A stretch of DNA of 64,000 bases, taken from positions 434,001 to 498,000 of the forward strand of contig WACJ01000077.1 of NCBI GenBank assembly GCA_008973525.1. The letters run 5' to 3'. Below the pieces are notes generated by a model. The model had not been told where the DNA came from and ran no database searches. It saw only the letters and a list, made by a program, of their open reading frames with translations. The stretch comes from Stenopsyche tienmushanensis. Its lineage: Eukaryota; Arthropoda; Insecta; Trichoptera; Stenopsychidae. Within the stretch, counting starts at the first letter, position 1, and the number at the start of each line of letters is the position of its first letter. Positions 1-12,335 of the stretch are shown here, in pieces. Made by a program: the position numbers and the translations under genes.

Positions 1-493
1 ACATTGAACAAAACTCGCAAAATTACCGATTTCCCGACAAATTATTTATTTCCGTCGCTGCAGATAAATACTTATATACTATAATAGTTTTATGTGATTT
101 GTAATTATATTACGGAAGAATACAAAAATTCTGAACCCCGTATCTATTATATTTCATATCGATATTCCCATTATCAGAGTCGAGGTGTAGTAAATACATC
201 ACCGGTAGGGAAAGATTAATATAACAATTTGAAAAACATATATGTATTGTGTATATATGTATACATAGATTAGACAGTTACTGCCCCTAGGCGTCGCCTA
301 AGCTCGCCAATTAGTAGTTACGCCACTGTTTCCAAGCGTCCATATTTCGGCGAGTATTTCTCAAATTAGTAGCCTTCATCGTGCTGGTGAGATGTAAGAT
401 TTCTGTTAGATAAATATTTCAATCGCTAATTTTTCAGTATTATGTTTACTAATCCCGGGATTCATGAGAGCCTAAAACTATCCGGGATCCCTA
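1..493 (-). mobile_element. hAT-type element end, cut by window start
   Basis: This sequence recurs at 21398, 31116, 39176 and 44125. On the minus strand it reads TAGGGATCCCGG, then a GGCGTAACTAC block, then a block near the hAT transposase end. The 31116 copy has both ends and a near-perfect 8 bp target duplication, which supports a hAT assignment. No coding sequence survives here. Confidence 0.7.
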
Positions 494-1220
494 GATCCAG
501 AATTATTAAATATTTTAAATTTAATTGCATGCAATCGTTGGATGAAATATTTGAAACGCATGTTTGTAATGTTAATGAAATATAGTCTTCGCGCCAATTA
601 GCGCGACCGGATGATTAAGTGTTAATGCATTAATTTTCCACCGTATTTTCGAACAACATTTTTATTTAATCAACTTATTGTTTTTGTTGAACAGTCGTAT
701 TTACACGACAGATAAAATAAACACCAACACCGTTTAATCCCATTATCTTCTTTAATCCATCGAAACAACGATTACATTCAATTTTTGAACACAAATAAAA
801 CACCCAATTATCTTAAATCTGCGCTTAGCAAAAGATCATCTAATAATGTAAAATGTTTGAATTTCATAAAGTCTCATTTATATTTGTATGTATATTAGTG
901 GCCGCGTGTGTTTCCCTATATTTCCATGGGTCCACTTGACCCAAAAATAAATTTGTACTAAAATTAGATTATTTAATCGCCTTGTGTTTTAATCATTGAT
1001 GTGCATTCAAGCAAAAGAACTTCACTCTTCTGTATATATAAAAACGTAAATTTAGAAGATTTCCTTTGATCTGTCGATCCGCGCGCATATGAAAGTTTTT
1101 CAATATAAAGATTTTTATATAAATTCTATTATCGAAATATCAACAACAGCACAAATATGAGGATTAGTAAAATTTCATTTTAAAAAATATATTTATTGTT
1201 AAGCTGGGTTTTTTGGTAGA
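494..1220. other. Unassigned AT-rich DNA
   Basis: I see no convincing coding frame, RNA gene or terminal repeat pair in this stretch. Confidence 0.5.
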
Positions 1221-1382
1221 TTAACCCTTTCCACTCGTAAATCGACTTTATGACGCCAAAATTTTGAACTCATGCATGTATGTTCCATGTATTACATTCT
1301 ATTATAGTTTCGTTTTAAATTTCAAGTATGAAAAATCGCGCGAAAGTAACTACGAACTGGCATTATGAGTGGAAAGGGTTAA
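1221..1382. mobile_element. Short TTAA-flanked MITE, piggyBac type
   Basis: TTAA stands at 1221-1224 and 1379-1382. The interior begins CCCTTTCCACTCGTAA and ends with TTATGAGTGGAAAGGG, which are inverted copies over about 14 bp. TTAA duplication with CCC-starting ends is characteristic of piggyBac elements. At about 154 bp between the TTAAs it is non-coding and must be moved in trans. Confidence 0.85.
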
Positions 1383-2003
1383 TCATTTAACTATTCATGG
1401 CACGTATCCATATAACATCATTTTGTTCAATAATACAAAGAAGGCGTATAAAAAAAAATTTTTTTAGACGCCTAATATATTGGTTGAAGTATTTGTTTGA
1501 TCTTCCAAATATTCTTTGTATATGGTTGTAGAATGGTTGTTTTCTTATTTTTGTCACAAATTTATTGCAAATAATACATCAAAAAAATCACATTGTATAT
1601 CATTTTGTGGAAAGGTTACGAATATCTGCTATAAACAAAATCCAATCTCTCATAGGGGGAAACGTCATATATAGTTTCAGATGCGTTATTATTAATGGAC
1701 TCTCGTAAACCTGTACAAAATCATAAAAAATCAACGCTTGTACGATAAGAAAAAAACTATAGAAAAAATATTTTCATCCTTTTTATTTCAAAGAAACAAA
1801 ACACTTAGTTCCCCCTCGGTTCGCATCTGTGAATGAGATAAGGGTTGCATTGAGAGGAGGATGCAATTATTTTTTCTGAGTTTCCTGCAGATTTGTACGT
1901 GGCATATTGTCGCAGCATCCTTTTGAGGCTTAAATACCACTCGTCGAGGTTGGGTGTCGAATTTCGAACACAATGTCGACGTAAATTTGTGCTAAAAATC
2001 CGC
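1383..2003. other. Unassigned AT-rich DNA
   Basis: Only short spurious frames are present, for example 1788-1973 minus. No repeat ends or domains are recognised. Confidence 0.5.
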
Positions 2004-2111
2004 TTAAGGGGGGAAACCGGTTTAGAAGGCAGATTTTTTAGCGTTTTTCGTAAAAAAAATTAAACAGAGAAAGAATAAGTATAATTATTTTAGATTTATT
2101 AAAAATGTATA

Positions 2112-2262
2112 CACTTGGGTTTGTTTTTATGCGGATCTTTTTTATGCGAATTTAAAGTTTTGCTATTTTCAAAAATAATGGAACCAATCCCTCATTTTTT
2201 TATACAGGCAAAGCTTTTTTTATGTGAACACGCATAAAAAAAACTAAAATGAACACTAGTGT
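2112..2262 (+). repeat. Pogo/Tigger-like MITE fragment
   Basis: After a TA, CACTTGGGTTTGTTTTTATG matches the left end of the complete element at 9041-9642. Several short A-rich GCATAAAAAA motifs follow. No matching right end is visible, so this is a decayed or truncated copy. Confidence 0.55.
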
Positions 2263-2331
2263 AAGCTACAACCAAATGTGAATGTGTATAGAGCGATGAG
2301 CTAACGGAATTGTTTTTAAATCTGTATTATA

Positions 2332-2710
2332 TTAATCCTTTGAGTAGTGAACTAATTTAAAATATCATAAATTTAGATATTATATTTGTATGTACGCCAC
2401 TTATTATCCGTACACTTATCTGCCATGACCGTCGCAGCGCGTATGAAGGTTGTACATAAATAAATAAACACTTTCGATAGTATGCAATATTCGGTCATTT
2501 CTTCAAGTAAACATAAGCACTTAAAATCGATTCATTATATCATAATTGGTCGATAAATTTGAGTAAACGATCAATACAATCGTTTGATATACGCAAGATA
2601 CTCTCTCCGTCTCTGTTTCTCTCCAAACTCAACGTGCAAGACACTCCGTCTCTGTCCGGAGAATGCTCATTATGAGTCGTTGGAATTCGCTCGCAAATAG
2701 GCGACCGTAC
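2332..2710 (+). mobile_element. TTAA MITE family A, copy 1
   Basis: It begins TTAATCCTTTGAGTAGTGAA, close to the family start TTAACCCTTTGAGTAGTGAG. It then carries the family landmarks in order: CGCCACTTAT, ACCGTCGCAGCG, GTACATAAATAAATAAACAC, and CTCCGTCTCTGTTTCTCTCC repeated downstream. It ends in the variant ATTCGCTCGCAAATA, also seen at 19030, instead of the GGGGTTAA end. TTAA plus CCC-starting ends suggest a non-autonomous piggyBac-type family. Confidence 0.8.
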
Positions 2711-2727
2711 AATAAATATGTATCGGA

Positions 2728-2900
2728 TTTTTATTTATATGATTTTTTTATAAACTTTTTTTATACGATTTTTAGTACATTCTATCACATTGATTTGAAG
2801 TTATGCAGTTTTTAAAAATAATGGAACCTATCACTTAGTTTTCTATGTAGTTCCATTCTTTTTTTATGCGATTTTTTTATATGCCATTCCTTGTGGAAGT
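2728..2900 (-). repeat. Pogo/Tigger-like MITE fragment
   Basis: This is the reverse complement of about 9060-9210, with shared GAAGTTATGC(A/G)GTTTTTAAAA and TTTTTTATGCGATTTTT blocks. No intact ends are present. Confidence 0.5.
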
Positions 2901-3806
2901 GTAATATAAGCTGAAGCTATGAAGTTTTAGGAGTGTTTAAAACAAAATGGTACGTTTTTTAATAATTGTTTGCACCTTTATTGCAATAAAAACACACTTA
3001 AAACAATAATATCATCTCGAATTTAGTTCATGTCGATTTTAATAAAGTATACAACCTATATACAAATATTTCAAACAATTGGTCAATAACTTTATGAGTT
3101 AGAGTTCCCGGGAATTGAAAAAAGTCGTTTCGAAAAAAACGCGTTTGAAAATAAAATTACCGAAAACGAAAAAAATTAAGGCAGTAGTAAACTATATAAA
3201 CTACCCAGCATTTAATCAGCTACTCCAGCATCATATAGCAACCTTTCTTCTTGTTCATACGCAAAATTTGAGCTTTCATCTCCTCTTTTGGAGCCTTCGT
3301 CGTTCATCCATTTGCCGTGTATAATTAAAAATCTGTGAGCCAATTACTCCGGCTCGTTTATTATCATTACAACTCGCTATCTCTTACATAGTCGATCCTA
3401 CCCAACGATATGGAGCATGATGAACCTTACCGGTTCGGAACCAAGAATCTTTAAGAACAGAACAAGGACAAGAAGAACATCAAATAGACGGCCTCGAGGA
3501 GATATGAAGAACTTCACTTTGCAACGAAAACAGCATTGTCTTCCGTTGACTTATATATCGTTTTGGAATCGCCGAACTGAGAGGGTCAACCTGAAACAGG
3601 AAGTCACTGTCTCGAATTCGCTTGGGTAAGTTGTAAGGTGACGGGGAGACACCCTCAGTTGGTGTAGGAGCGAATCCGAGATGCACTTAAGTGTCATGTA
3701 TGTCTTCACTCTAACGAGGAAAGGGGGGACTGGACTCCTTGCACTCTAGAAAGCCTTTTCCAGTAGAATCAAAAAGTTCGTCTAGAGTAGTTCTCCATTA
3801 TCTCCC

Positions 3807-3930
3807 TATGAAAACTACTCAGTCTTTACAAACCTCCCACACTCCCTATCGAGACGATCGCGAAAACCTTGATCAATACGTTCATTCAGGATACCCCCGT
3901 TGGGTGAGCGTTCGAAATAAAACGGGCTCT
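3807..3930 (+). repeat. Dispersed repeat H, copy 1
   Basis: A block containing ACTACTCAGTCTTTACAAAC and CTCCCACACTCCCTAT, ending near GGGTGAGCGTTC, recurs at 36852-36965 in the same orientation with small gaps. It lies inside the TTAA element at 2004-4379, so the other copy may be a relic of the same family. No function is recognised. Confidence 0.6.
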
Positions 3931-4379
3931 TCTGTCATTTGCATCAATTGTCATCTCATTTTGGAGAGTTGTCGTGTTGTGGATTGTTGTATGTGGATAT
4001 CATATGTCGAAAAGTTCAGTTATCATACGTCGGTCTGTGATATCCTGTTTTCCTTTTGGATACGATGACATTTTGAGTTCTAACTTTCAACACACGCAAG
4101 GAAGGCCGAAGTTAAATTGACGGTATGTCGAAACGATACCAACGCTTCTAGCATATTCTACCTAAGAGCACTGTTCTAAGAATTTATTAATAAGAACGTC
4201 TGTCAACATTTTCCTCTTCTTTTAATTTCATTCTTCCCGTAGTACAAGGCTATAAAGCCCATCAAACCAATCAGAATTTTGTTATGAAATTTTGAAAATA
4301 TATTTTTATGAAGTTTTATTAGCAATTTATGAAATAAAAAAAGATTTTTTGAGCAGTTTTAACTGGTTTTCCCCCTTAA

Positions 4380-5454
4380 GGATACAAAAGGACGCCGTTG
4401 CAGAGTAAAGCAGTTTTCGCGTTCGTTGACATCACGCCAAGTGCAAGAAGTTAGCCTTGTGCCTAGAATCAAAGGTTGTGTTTATCGTCGAAACTTGCAC
4501 GTAATATGACGAATTTCCAAGACATAATGAGAAATTTCGGCAGTGAAAGTAACGGCTCAATGGAAGTCGTCGTTCGTTGAACTTGAAGAAGTTCATTCAT
4601 TGCAGAAGCAACGGCAAAGTTAGATACTTACGAATGTTCCTCCAGATTACGAGCATTCAATATATTCCATCGGTTTGTCTATTTATATGCCGATATGTGA
4701 GATCGTTTCTATAAAGATCCGGCATGAATATAGAATGATCTCAATTTGTGATGCTGTTTGGAAGCATGAAACGCAGACTGGCTTTAAAATCTCGATGGAA
4801 TCGAGTCGACTTTGAAAAGCCACTTTTCTTCAAGGAAAAGATTTATCGTGTAGTTATTTGTCATTGACTTCCAAGTATGGTTGGGTTTACATAGGATTAT
4901 TTGAATAGGAAATTATCAATAGTTCAGTTAACCCTAGGCATTTTAAGTCTTCAAATTCTGATATGCGCGATTTTCTAATGCGTTTTCACTATTATACGAC
5001 ATTTATACATAGAACGTCCCAGTTTTTCAATCGAAGGTTGGCATTTTAACCAAGATTTCTACATGCCAGTTTAAGAACCGCTGTTTTAGATCACCCAAGG
5101 ATCGAAAAATTATAGCTTTCAAATGACGCAGATGTGCAAGTAGCGCTATAGAATAAGTTAACATATTAATTACAGACATGCTTAAATCATAAATAGCTTA
5201 TAATTTGCAATATTTCATTTATGCCATTAAATCATTCAAAGACTAGGGACAAAAGATGACGTACTTGTTTGTACGCAAAGGATATAAATTATGTGAAATC
5301 ATCAGCAGATTTTGAGGCCGTCTCTGAAGCCGTTTATCAAAGCATGCAAGTGCAATTCTCAATAAAAAAATATGCACGTGCTAATAGCGTTGTATATACC
5401 ATAACAGCCGGTTTTACGCGTGGATAAAAAAAATCGCGTAAAAATATAAGCATG
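4380..5454. other. Unassigned DNA
   Basis: No recognisable domain, RNA or repeat end is seen. Confidence 0.45.
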
Positions 5455-5626
5455 ATACAATCGCACGATGTACGCAAGATTCTCTCTCCGTCTCTTTTTC
5501 TCTCCAAACACAACGTGTAAGACACTTTCCGTCTTTGTCTGTTTCCGAGCTCAACATGTAAGAACGCTCTTTCTGAATTACTGTAATTAGGACACAACAT
5601 TGTGTCTTACCTCTTTAAGGGGTTAA
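5455..5626 (+). mobile_element. TTAA MITE family A, copy 2 (right half)
   Basis: Contains ACAATCGCACGATGTACGCA, the CTCTCTCCGTCTCT block, and the right end ACATTGTGTCTTACCTCTTT leading to GGGGTTAA at 5623-5626. The left half is missing. The reverse complement of this end, TTAACCCCTTAAAGAGG, is an imperfect match to the family's left end. Confidence 0.75.
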
Positions 5627-5897
5627 CACTTTACACGAAAGTAAGAACAGGATGACTAGTCATTCCAGCATTACAAAATATCTAAAAGAAAATACAATGG
5701 AACCAGGCGAAAAATATATATAAATATTATCAATAAGCATTTCAAATACGTGATGTCTCAAGCCCGGTTTAATCGCATTTTTCAATGTCTTGTATTTGAT
5801 ATGAAAATTTCAAACTCCATGAAACAATAGCAACAGCAATAGTGTAAAACTTTAAATGAAAAATAATTCTACAAACAAATCGTTTTTATCGGGCTAT

Positions 5898-6183
5898 TTA
5901 GCCCCTAAAGGAGTACTATCCCAGGGCCTGGGACCCCCCCCCCTCCACTTATTCGGAAGAGCACTCTTGTATATTGAGTTCGGAGACAGACAGAGACAGA
6001 GAGAGAACGTAGCACAGTTCGGGAGACAGAGACGGAGAGCTTCCCCGCATACATCGCACGATTGTATAGATCGTTAACCCAAATTTATCGACTAATAATG
6101 TTTTCAATTTCATGTTTGTTATTCGTTTACTTGAAGAAATAGCCGAATTTTGTATGCTATCAACAGTGCTTATTTACAATTGA
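5898..6183 (-). mobile_element. TTAA MITE family A, copy 3 with alternative right end
   Basis: Read on the minus strand, this holds the internal family-A blocks and then the alternative right end: a GAGCACTC block, CCAGGCCCTGGGATAGTACT, and a T-rich terminus. The same alternative end occurs at 56250-56335, where it finishes in TTAA. The distal left end is not present. Confidence 0.65.
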
Positions 6184-8094
6184 CTCTGCCTCGAATGAAG
6201 ATTGTCTTACGCTGATAGGAGCTGACAGAAAATAATCGGTGTAAAGCGATTATGACATCAACGACTTCATCGATTTTACATTTGTTCACTCCTCAAAAGG
6301 TTATTATATAGAATATATTAAGAGTTTCCGGAAACAATGTCGTTTTTCCATTTGCTATTGGATCGCGGATGATCTGAAATTAATGATGCGTCTTGGTCAA
6401 AATCTTTATTATCCGCGGAAAGAGATCTCATCTGCGAGACTACATGCGATGCCGGCTGGAAGAACACATCTTCCCACGGTCAAATAAACTAAACACAGTT
6501 AAAGTAAACAGAGAAAATTTAATTATAGACATATGGAATATTTTTTGAGAAAGAAAAAAATGCAATTCATAAGAAAAAATAAAAACAGCGCTTGAAGTTC
6601 TTTCAGCTCGAAGCATGGAAGACAATTGGGAAAACGATTGGAATTATATTATATAAAAAGGCATTATATAATTCACGATTTCCACACAAATGATAATATT
6701 TCGCAGAACGTAATGCAAAATCGAATTGATTAGGTTTTTTCGACATCGATCGATTGCTGTCTAAACGAAATTGGTTTCATTAACATTTTTTTGATTTCCC
6801 AATGGTATTCATTATGCCCCAAAGCTCTTTGTTTCAAAGTAGGCTATAAAAAATCTTATTAAATCATATCCTATCCTGGAATACGTTAATCTTTCAGAGC
6901 TTCGCAGTGCCCCTGGGACGATTCCTTCGACGGCAGATCTTTAACATTTCAAAGACCACAAATCACAAAAAAAGGCAACAAAACATCAAACATACGACCA
7001 AGCAGCCTTGGATTGTGAACGTCGTTTAATTTTATTTTTACATTGATGCCCAACAGCACCTGTGCACTCCACCAGAAAGGAAATGGTAATATTTACCACG
7101 ATGTGATGTCGCCGGGACCGAATGATCGGCAAACATTCCAATACCTCAAGGTTCATAACTCAATAAGCATTCGTAGGCCTACCGTCTCGTTCAGAATATC
7201 TCGTCTAGTGGACCGTGTAGCGAAATCTTGGCACGATTGTGTGCCTAATCTTGCGCATTATAATACTTGCTTGATTGGATGTGCGTGTTACAAATTGTGT
7301 GTGGCGGAAACGCAACTATTTATTCAAATATATAGACTCCATTCTCGAATGTGACATGTGGCAACAGTCAAATGGAGCGGTAATGGCCATGGTTTGTGAC
7401 ACGAATATTTCCTCCAACCGATCCGATTAATATAAATGAGACAAATCTGCCATGAAAATTCGAAGTGAGATTCTCACAAAAGTCCCTCAATTTACGCGGT
7501 AGTCAATCAAAAACGCCGCGTAAATCTAAACAAACATTTGAATGTAAAATGAAGGATCTGCATTGTATATTTTATTTCTTGATCAATATCGTTGATACAT
7601 TTGCTATACCTGCAAATTTTGCAGCGAAGTTAAGCCCTATATATCAGCGGTATTTATCGGGATAAGATCTTCTGTACTTTGGTATTCCCCATGCTGGATT
7701 TTCTTCATTTATTTCCAAGAACTTATACTCTTCTTTAATAAATAAGCATTACGACGTTTCACACAGTGTAAACCGGTCTGATAGCTAACGTAATAAGGAA
7801 AAGTTATTCATAACTCTTAGAAACCACTAGATGACATTAAAACTTCCTTCGGAACTGCCATAATTTCGTAAAAGGTATTCAATAGCATTTTATTATTAAA
7901 CCGATGACTTGCACCATTAGTCTTATTTTTGAGTCTTGTTATATTCAATACATAACAAGAAATAGACGCATTTAAAAGATCAATATCATCCCTCGTTAAA
8001 ATGATTTGGGGCAAATTTAAATTTTACCTCTAATCACACACCTGTATTTTTGTTTGTTCATATTTTTATGTTATTCTGTGTTCTATGTTATTTC
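6184..8094. other. Unassigned DNA with one unsupported frame
   Basis: I see no repeat ends or recognised domains. A 103-codon frame at 7043-7354 plus starts MMPNSTCALH and includes several cysteines near its end (CLIGCACYKLC). It matches no family I know. It could be a chance frame or an exon, with GGTAATAT as a possible donor near 7085. Confidence 0.35.
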
Positions 8095-8320
8095 AGCAAG
8101 TGTAAACAATAAGTTGACAAAGTTTTATCGCAATCGGATGAACGATATGGCAGCGCATTAAATACGGACAAACAAACATTGATGTTTTTATATTAGAAGA
8201 TAGGCTATGCCTACTCGCGCAATCCTTAACAATAAGCGTACGAAGTTTTATCGCAATCTGATGAACGGTATGGCAGCGCATTACATACGAACAAACCGAT
8301 ATTATTTTGTTATATATCAG
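8095..8320 (-). mobile_element. Helitron-like 5' ends in tandem
   Basis: Two related units, about 8096-8200 and 8222-8320, read on the minus strand as TCT(A/G)ATATA... leading to GTTCGTATGTAATGCGCTGC and then CGATTGCGATAAAACTT. A third copy is at 35409-35520. A TC start after A, an AT-rich lead and no inverted repeats fit a Helitron 5' end. I base this on overall resemblance, because no Rep/helicase sequence or 3' hairpin is visible. Confidence 0.45.
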
Positions 8321-9040
8321 ATTTGAATAAATCTATACAGATTTATTAACACATTTTTGTCGGGGAATTGCTTAACATGAATGTCACCGATATGGCAAAA
8401 TAAAACAGCTTTGATTTGCACAATCAACATACGTACACTGTTAAAGTCATAATAATATAAAACGTTTAAGACCTTTAAGTAGTCTATATAAGAAAACACA
8501 TTTATAACAAGTCAAACATATTTTATTGGCCATGCAAACTCGACACTGTTACTGTGCCATTCCATATAATATATCCAAACATGAAGGTTTATTTTTAAAA
8601 AAAAGGATATAAGAAATTGATACTTAACGACTAGCAACAATGATCACATGCATGGATCTCAAGTTTCAATTTTGTATCAAAGTTATTTAAACTGTCATTG
8701 AAAAGATAATAAACCAAGACATTGAATCGTTATTTTTTTAAATTTCAAATCAGTTCCAAATGTTTATGATTTCAGATCCGGGAATATATAATAGTTTTTT
8801 GCATATCTTTTCTGAAGACTAGTTTGAATTTTGTTTTATTACTTCATGATTTAATCTAAAGAGCAAACAGTTAAAATTATATTATCAGATGAATATAATC
8901 AATAAAATTCTGCATAAGAATGAAGAAGGTTCAGAATGATTCAGTTCCGATTTTCAGTGCAAAAAATATATCAGGTTTTCAGATTTTTTTAAAAATAAAT
9001 CCAAATGTATAGATTGTTTTCGGCAAAATAAAGTGAATTA
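8321..9040. other. Unassigned AT-rich DNA
   Basis: No gene or repeat end is recognised. Confidence 0.5.
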
Positions 9041-9642
9041 CACTTGGCTCTGTTTTTATGCGATAGATACGTTCCACGGGGATTCGCATATAAAGAATCC
9101 GCATAAAAAAAGCTTGAACTATATAGAAAACTTGTTTTTAAAAACCGCATAACTTCAAACCAATGTAATGAAATGTACCAAAAATCGCATAAAAAAATCG
9201 AGTAATAATTTCAGCTGATAATGTCGAAGTTTTTATTATTTTGTCAACCTGTAACACATTCGTACCTAACTGCTTTTCAACAAGAATTTAAATTGTGTGT
9301 TAAAAAATCTGAGATACTGCACTTGAAACATTATTTAAACAGTCCAAAATTGATTTTTTTCCAAACTTCAGGTACAGTTAATGACTCATTCTCTAATTTC
9401 ATAATATAATACTTTTTAAAAGTGGAAATGATGCCCTTATCTAGTGGCTGAATTAAACATGTCGTAGTTGGGTGGAAGAAACGCTATTTTTACATTTGGA
9501 TGCTCTAAATGTGGATGACTTTTATATTTTTTTATGCGCATTCGCATAAAAAAAGCTTTGTGCTCTATAGAAAAATGATGGATAGGTTCCATTTTTTTAA
9601 AAAACCGCATAAAAAAGATCCGCATTAAAACAGACCCAAGTG
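9041..9642. mobile_element. Pogo/Tigger-like MITE, both ends present
   Basis: It is flanked by TA at 9039-9040 and 9643-9644. The left end is CACTTGGCTCTGTTTTTATG and the right end, reversed, is CACTTGGGTCTGTTTTAATG, giving about 22 bp of inverted repeat. The subterminal GATAGATACGTTCCACGG resembles the subterminal text of Tigger elements. TA duplication and end style indicate the Tc1/mariner superfamily, pogo branch. The roughly 600 bp interior has no transposase. Confidence 0.75.
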
Positions 9643-12085
9643 TATATAAATGCTAGAAATGAACTTTCCGCAGATAATGTGTCAAGAATATTTTTTCTGA
9701 AGCTTTGCAATTAAATTTACTAATTTATATGAGATTTGATTTTTATTATAAAAACGACAATTTAAATGGAAATACCCAATGTGACAGCGCAACATGTTCA
9801 GAAATGCAATATATTTCTTGCATTTAAATTTCAATAGGATGATAATTGGTATTCGTTAAGTTGGAATTCGTGGTAATGTTGGCCAATTTGTTCAATTGGC
9901 TATTATTTCTACTGATAAATAATTCATCTTATCATTTACAAGACATTCGCGATCGATCGACGTGATATATGTAAAATATGTATGTTATAGAAATAACATG
10001 TTGGATACAATGGATTGGATGGACGAGAATTAGGGATGGCTTTATTGGGCAGACGGTGATGAAATACCATCCCCCGTGAATGATTCATTATATACTTGTA
10101 TGTAATGAATTTTTTTTAGAAATTGGCTCTCATAAAATATATTTATTGTTTACGCTAAGATTTTATTTGAACAGCAGGTTTCTGGCTACGCCGCTCATTG
10201 ATGTTCCTATGAAAATTGCTCGTGAAGCAATTTACTCATTATTTTAACAAGTGCACCCGGACTGAGGACCGTTATTTATAACACATTTCTATGAAAATAG
10301 TATTATATTTGAATTATGCGAAAAATGTGTAACAAAGGTCATCCATTGAATTGGTGCAATCCAGCGACTTCTGGACGCTACCTACATAATTTTGCTGATT
10401 TTGTGGACTCATCAGGTTCGTGACCTCCGAAGCAAAGAAACGGATACGTATAACGGTTAACGCGGGTCGTCTAAACTTAGAGGCGAACGTGTCAAACGAC
10501 CGAACTGGTTACTCGAATGTGTTGCTCTAATCTGCCATGATTCATTAAGTCGTGACTCCTGTGAGTGTCGAAACACAACTTCTCAAACTAAGAGGCTTCA
10601 TTTTTACAACAATCGGATTCACCTTTTCAGCTTATTAACCCTCATCACCCTCGCGATAACCCGAGCGATATTGTCATCCTCCCCATTGCTTGTAAATGTC
10701 AAACTGGAAATAAATGTCATTAATACCATATTCCCGTTTTTATAAGCGAAATTATCCTGAACATATTTCTTAATTCACCAAAATATTCAAAACCTGAAAA
10801 TATTCAGTATAACATGAAATGATGTTTGCCATGAATTTATACAGTCATCATCTAAAATGCCAAATTATTATAAATTTATCTAAATAAATGTGACATATAC
10901 TCTTTATATAATGTTATAACCACATATGAGATATACACATGTCACCTATTTATATAACCGCGCTGTTATCAAACAGGATAATTTGTACATAAACATAAAT
11001 CCCTCCTTATTTAATCGATAAAGTATCATATTTACTTCTTGCAATACAACGTAATTCTCTAAAGTTAGGCCACAATCAGTAAATGCATCAGTAAATAAAC
11101 AAAATATCAGTCTACCGCAACGATGTTATTGTCGGCATTTATAATAATTTTTGAGACTTGTAAATAAATGTCTTATATACCTACAAGACCGAAAGTATGT
11201 TGTTTCTGCTCATAATAAATATTATATGTATTTAATATTGCAATGCTTTGAAAATTGCAATATTTCAATCAAGTAGTCGCACTACAACTTTAGCCACGTC
11301 TACCGAAACCCTAGCCATCTTGTATCGAAAATAGACGATATTTATTTAACAATAAATAGCATAAACTACTTGTAGACAAAAAAGCAGCTTTGTAGATTTT
11401 AATTTAATGCCGGTATGTACAATTATTACAGCAACGTTGAAAGCTTGGTAGACTGTAATTTTTCTGATTTCGGTCCATGACGTTAACGTCCATGAAGCTT
11501 TCCAATAATTAATTACCATACAAAACATTTTGGTGCAAATGAAAAATAGAAACACTGATTAAAAAAATAGAATCTCATTAACAAAAATAATCATCTCGAA
11601 GATACATTGATGTATGGATGTTGAAAGTGTTGTCGAGGAATTATCTATTGGGTAATACTGAATATAAATTAGTTTAAGCGAACGTGAGATTCTGGCAATA
11701 AATCTATCGATTTTATTCAATTTTTTCATATTGATATGATAAAAGTAGTTTGATAATCTTCATTATTTAATCGCTGATGTGTGTGTGTATAATATCAATG
11801 AGATGGTAGAGCATGTTTAGTGCAAAAAAGTATATTTACTTTAGAAATCGACATTTATTTACGAATGCCGCACGAATTGTTGCCTGCAGATGACAATGTA
11901 TCAAGTGTAGATATGTTCAAATAAAAAGCTATCCCTTATCATAAAAATATTCATGATAAGGGATACATTTTCAATGATAATGATATTATCATAAATATAT
12001 ACACCCGCGGGGCGAGTTTTTAGGGATAAAATTCAGAGATCATATTGCCTACGATAAGCCAGCCGTTCTTGAACTTATGTATTCC
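9643..12085. other. Unassigned AT-rich DNA
   Basis: No coding region or complete element is recognised. The stretch at 10380-10620 is less AT-rich than its surroundings but shows no usable frame. Confidence 0.45.
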
Positions 12086-12335
12086 GCGGACCCTCTCTTG
12101 AGCAATTTTTTTTCGCGGACCCTCTTTTGACCAATTTTTATTTGTAGACCCCATTCCAATATTTTGTATCATTCTTGAGACTTAATTTTTCAAACAAAAA
12201 ACCATTTCTTGGTCAAATATTGTTCAAAACAGATTTTTTTAATGTTTTCTGTAAATAATTCCAAAAAAACATCGTGTTCAAGTATAGATAAATATTTTTT
12301 TTATATTTTCGCGGACCCCCAGAACCCAATATCTC
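12086..12335. repeat. Insertion with decaying GCGGACC subrepeats
   Basis: Units of about 29 bp (CGCGGACCCTCTCTTGAGCA, then CGCGGACCCTCTTTTGACCA, then a weaker TGTAGACCCC) stand at 12086, 12114 and 12143. A further GCGGACCCCCAGAACCC lies near 12310 where the Tigger sequence stops. The block appears to have interrupted the 3' end of the Tigger pseudogene. It may be a hAT end, but that is a guess. Confidence 0.4.

Larger units (their letters stand above)
2004..4379. mobile_element. 2.4 kb TTAA-flanked DNA element
   Basis: TTAA at 2004-2007 is followed by GGGGGGAAACCGGTTTAGAA. The right side ends with AACTGGTTTTCCCCC and then TTAA at 4376-4379. The ends are imperfect inverted repeats (GGGGGAAACCRGTT) that continue as T/A-rich similarity for about 40 bp. 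TTAA duplications are made by piggyBac, Kolobok and Sola3 elements, and I cannot choose between them. The body carries several older or younger insertions: a pogo-like piece, a family-A TTAA MITE, and a minus-oriented pogo-like piece at 2728-2900. Part of 3807-3930 recurs at 36852. Open frames at 3417-3629 and 3739-4068 match nothing I know, so I do not call a transposase. Confidence 0.6.

Noticed and set aside
3417..4068. A two-frame gene at 3417-4068
   Set aside because: No domain is recognised and part of it is a dispersed repeat. A minus frame overlaps it equally well.
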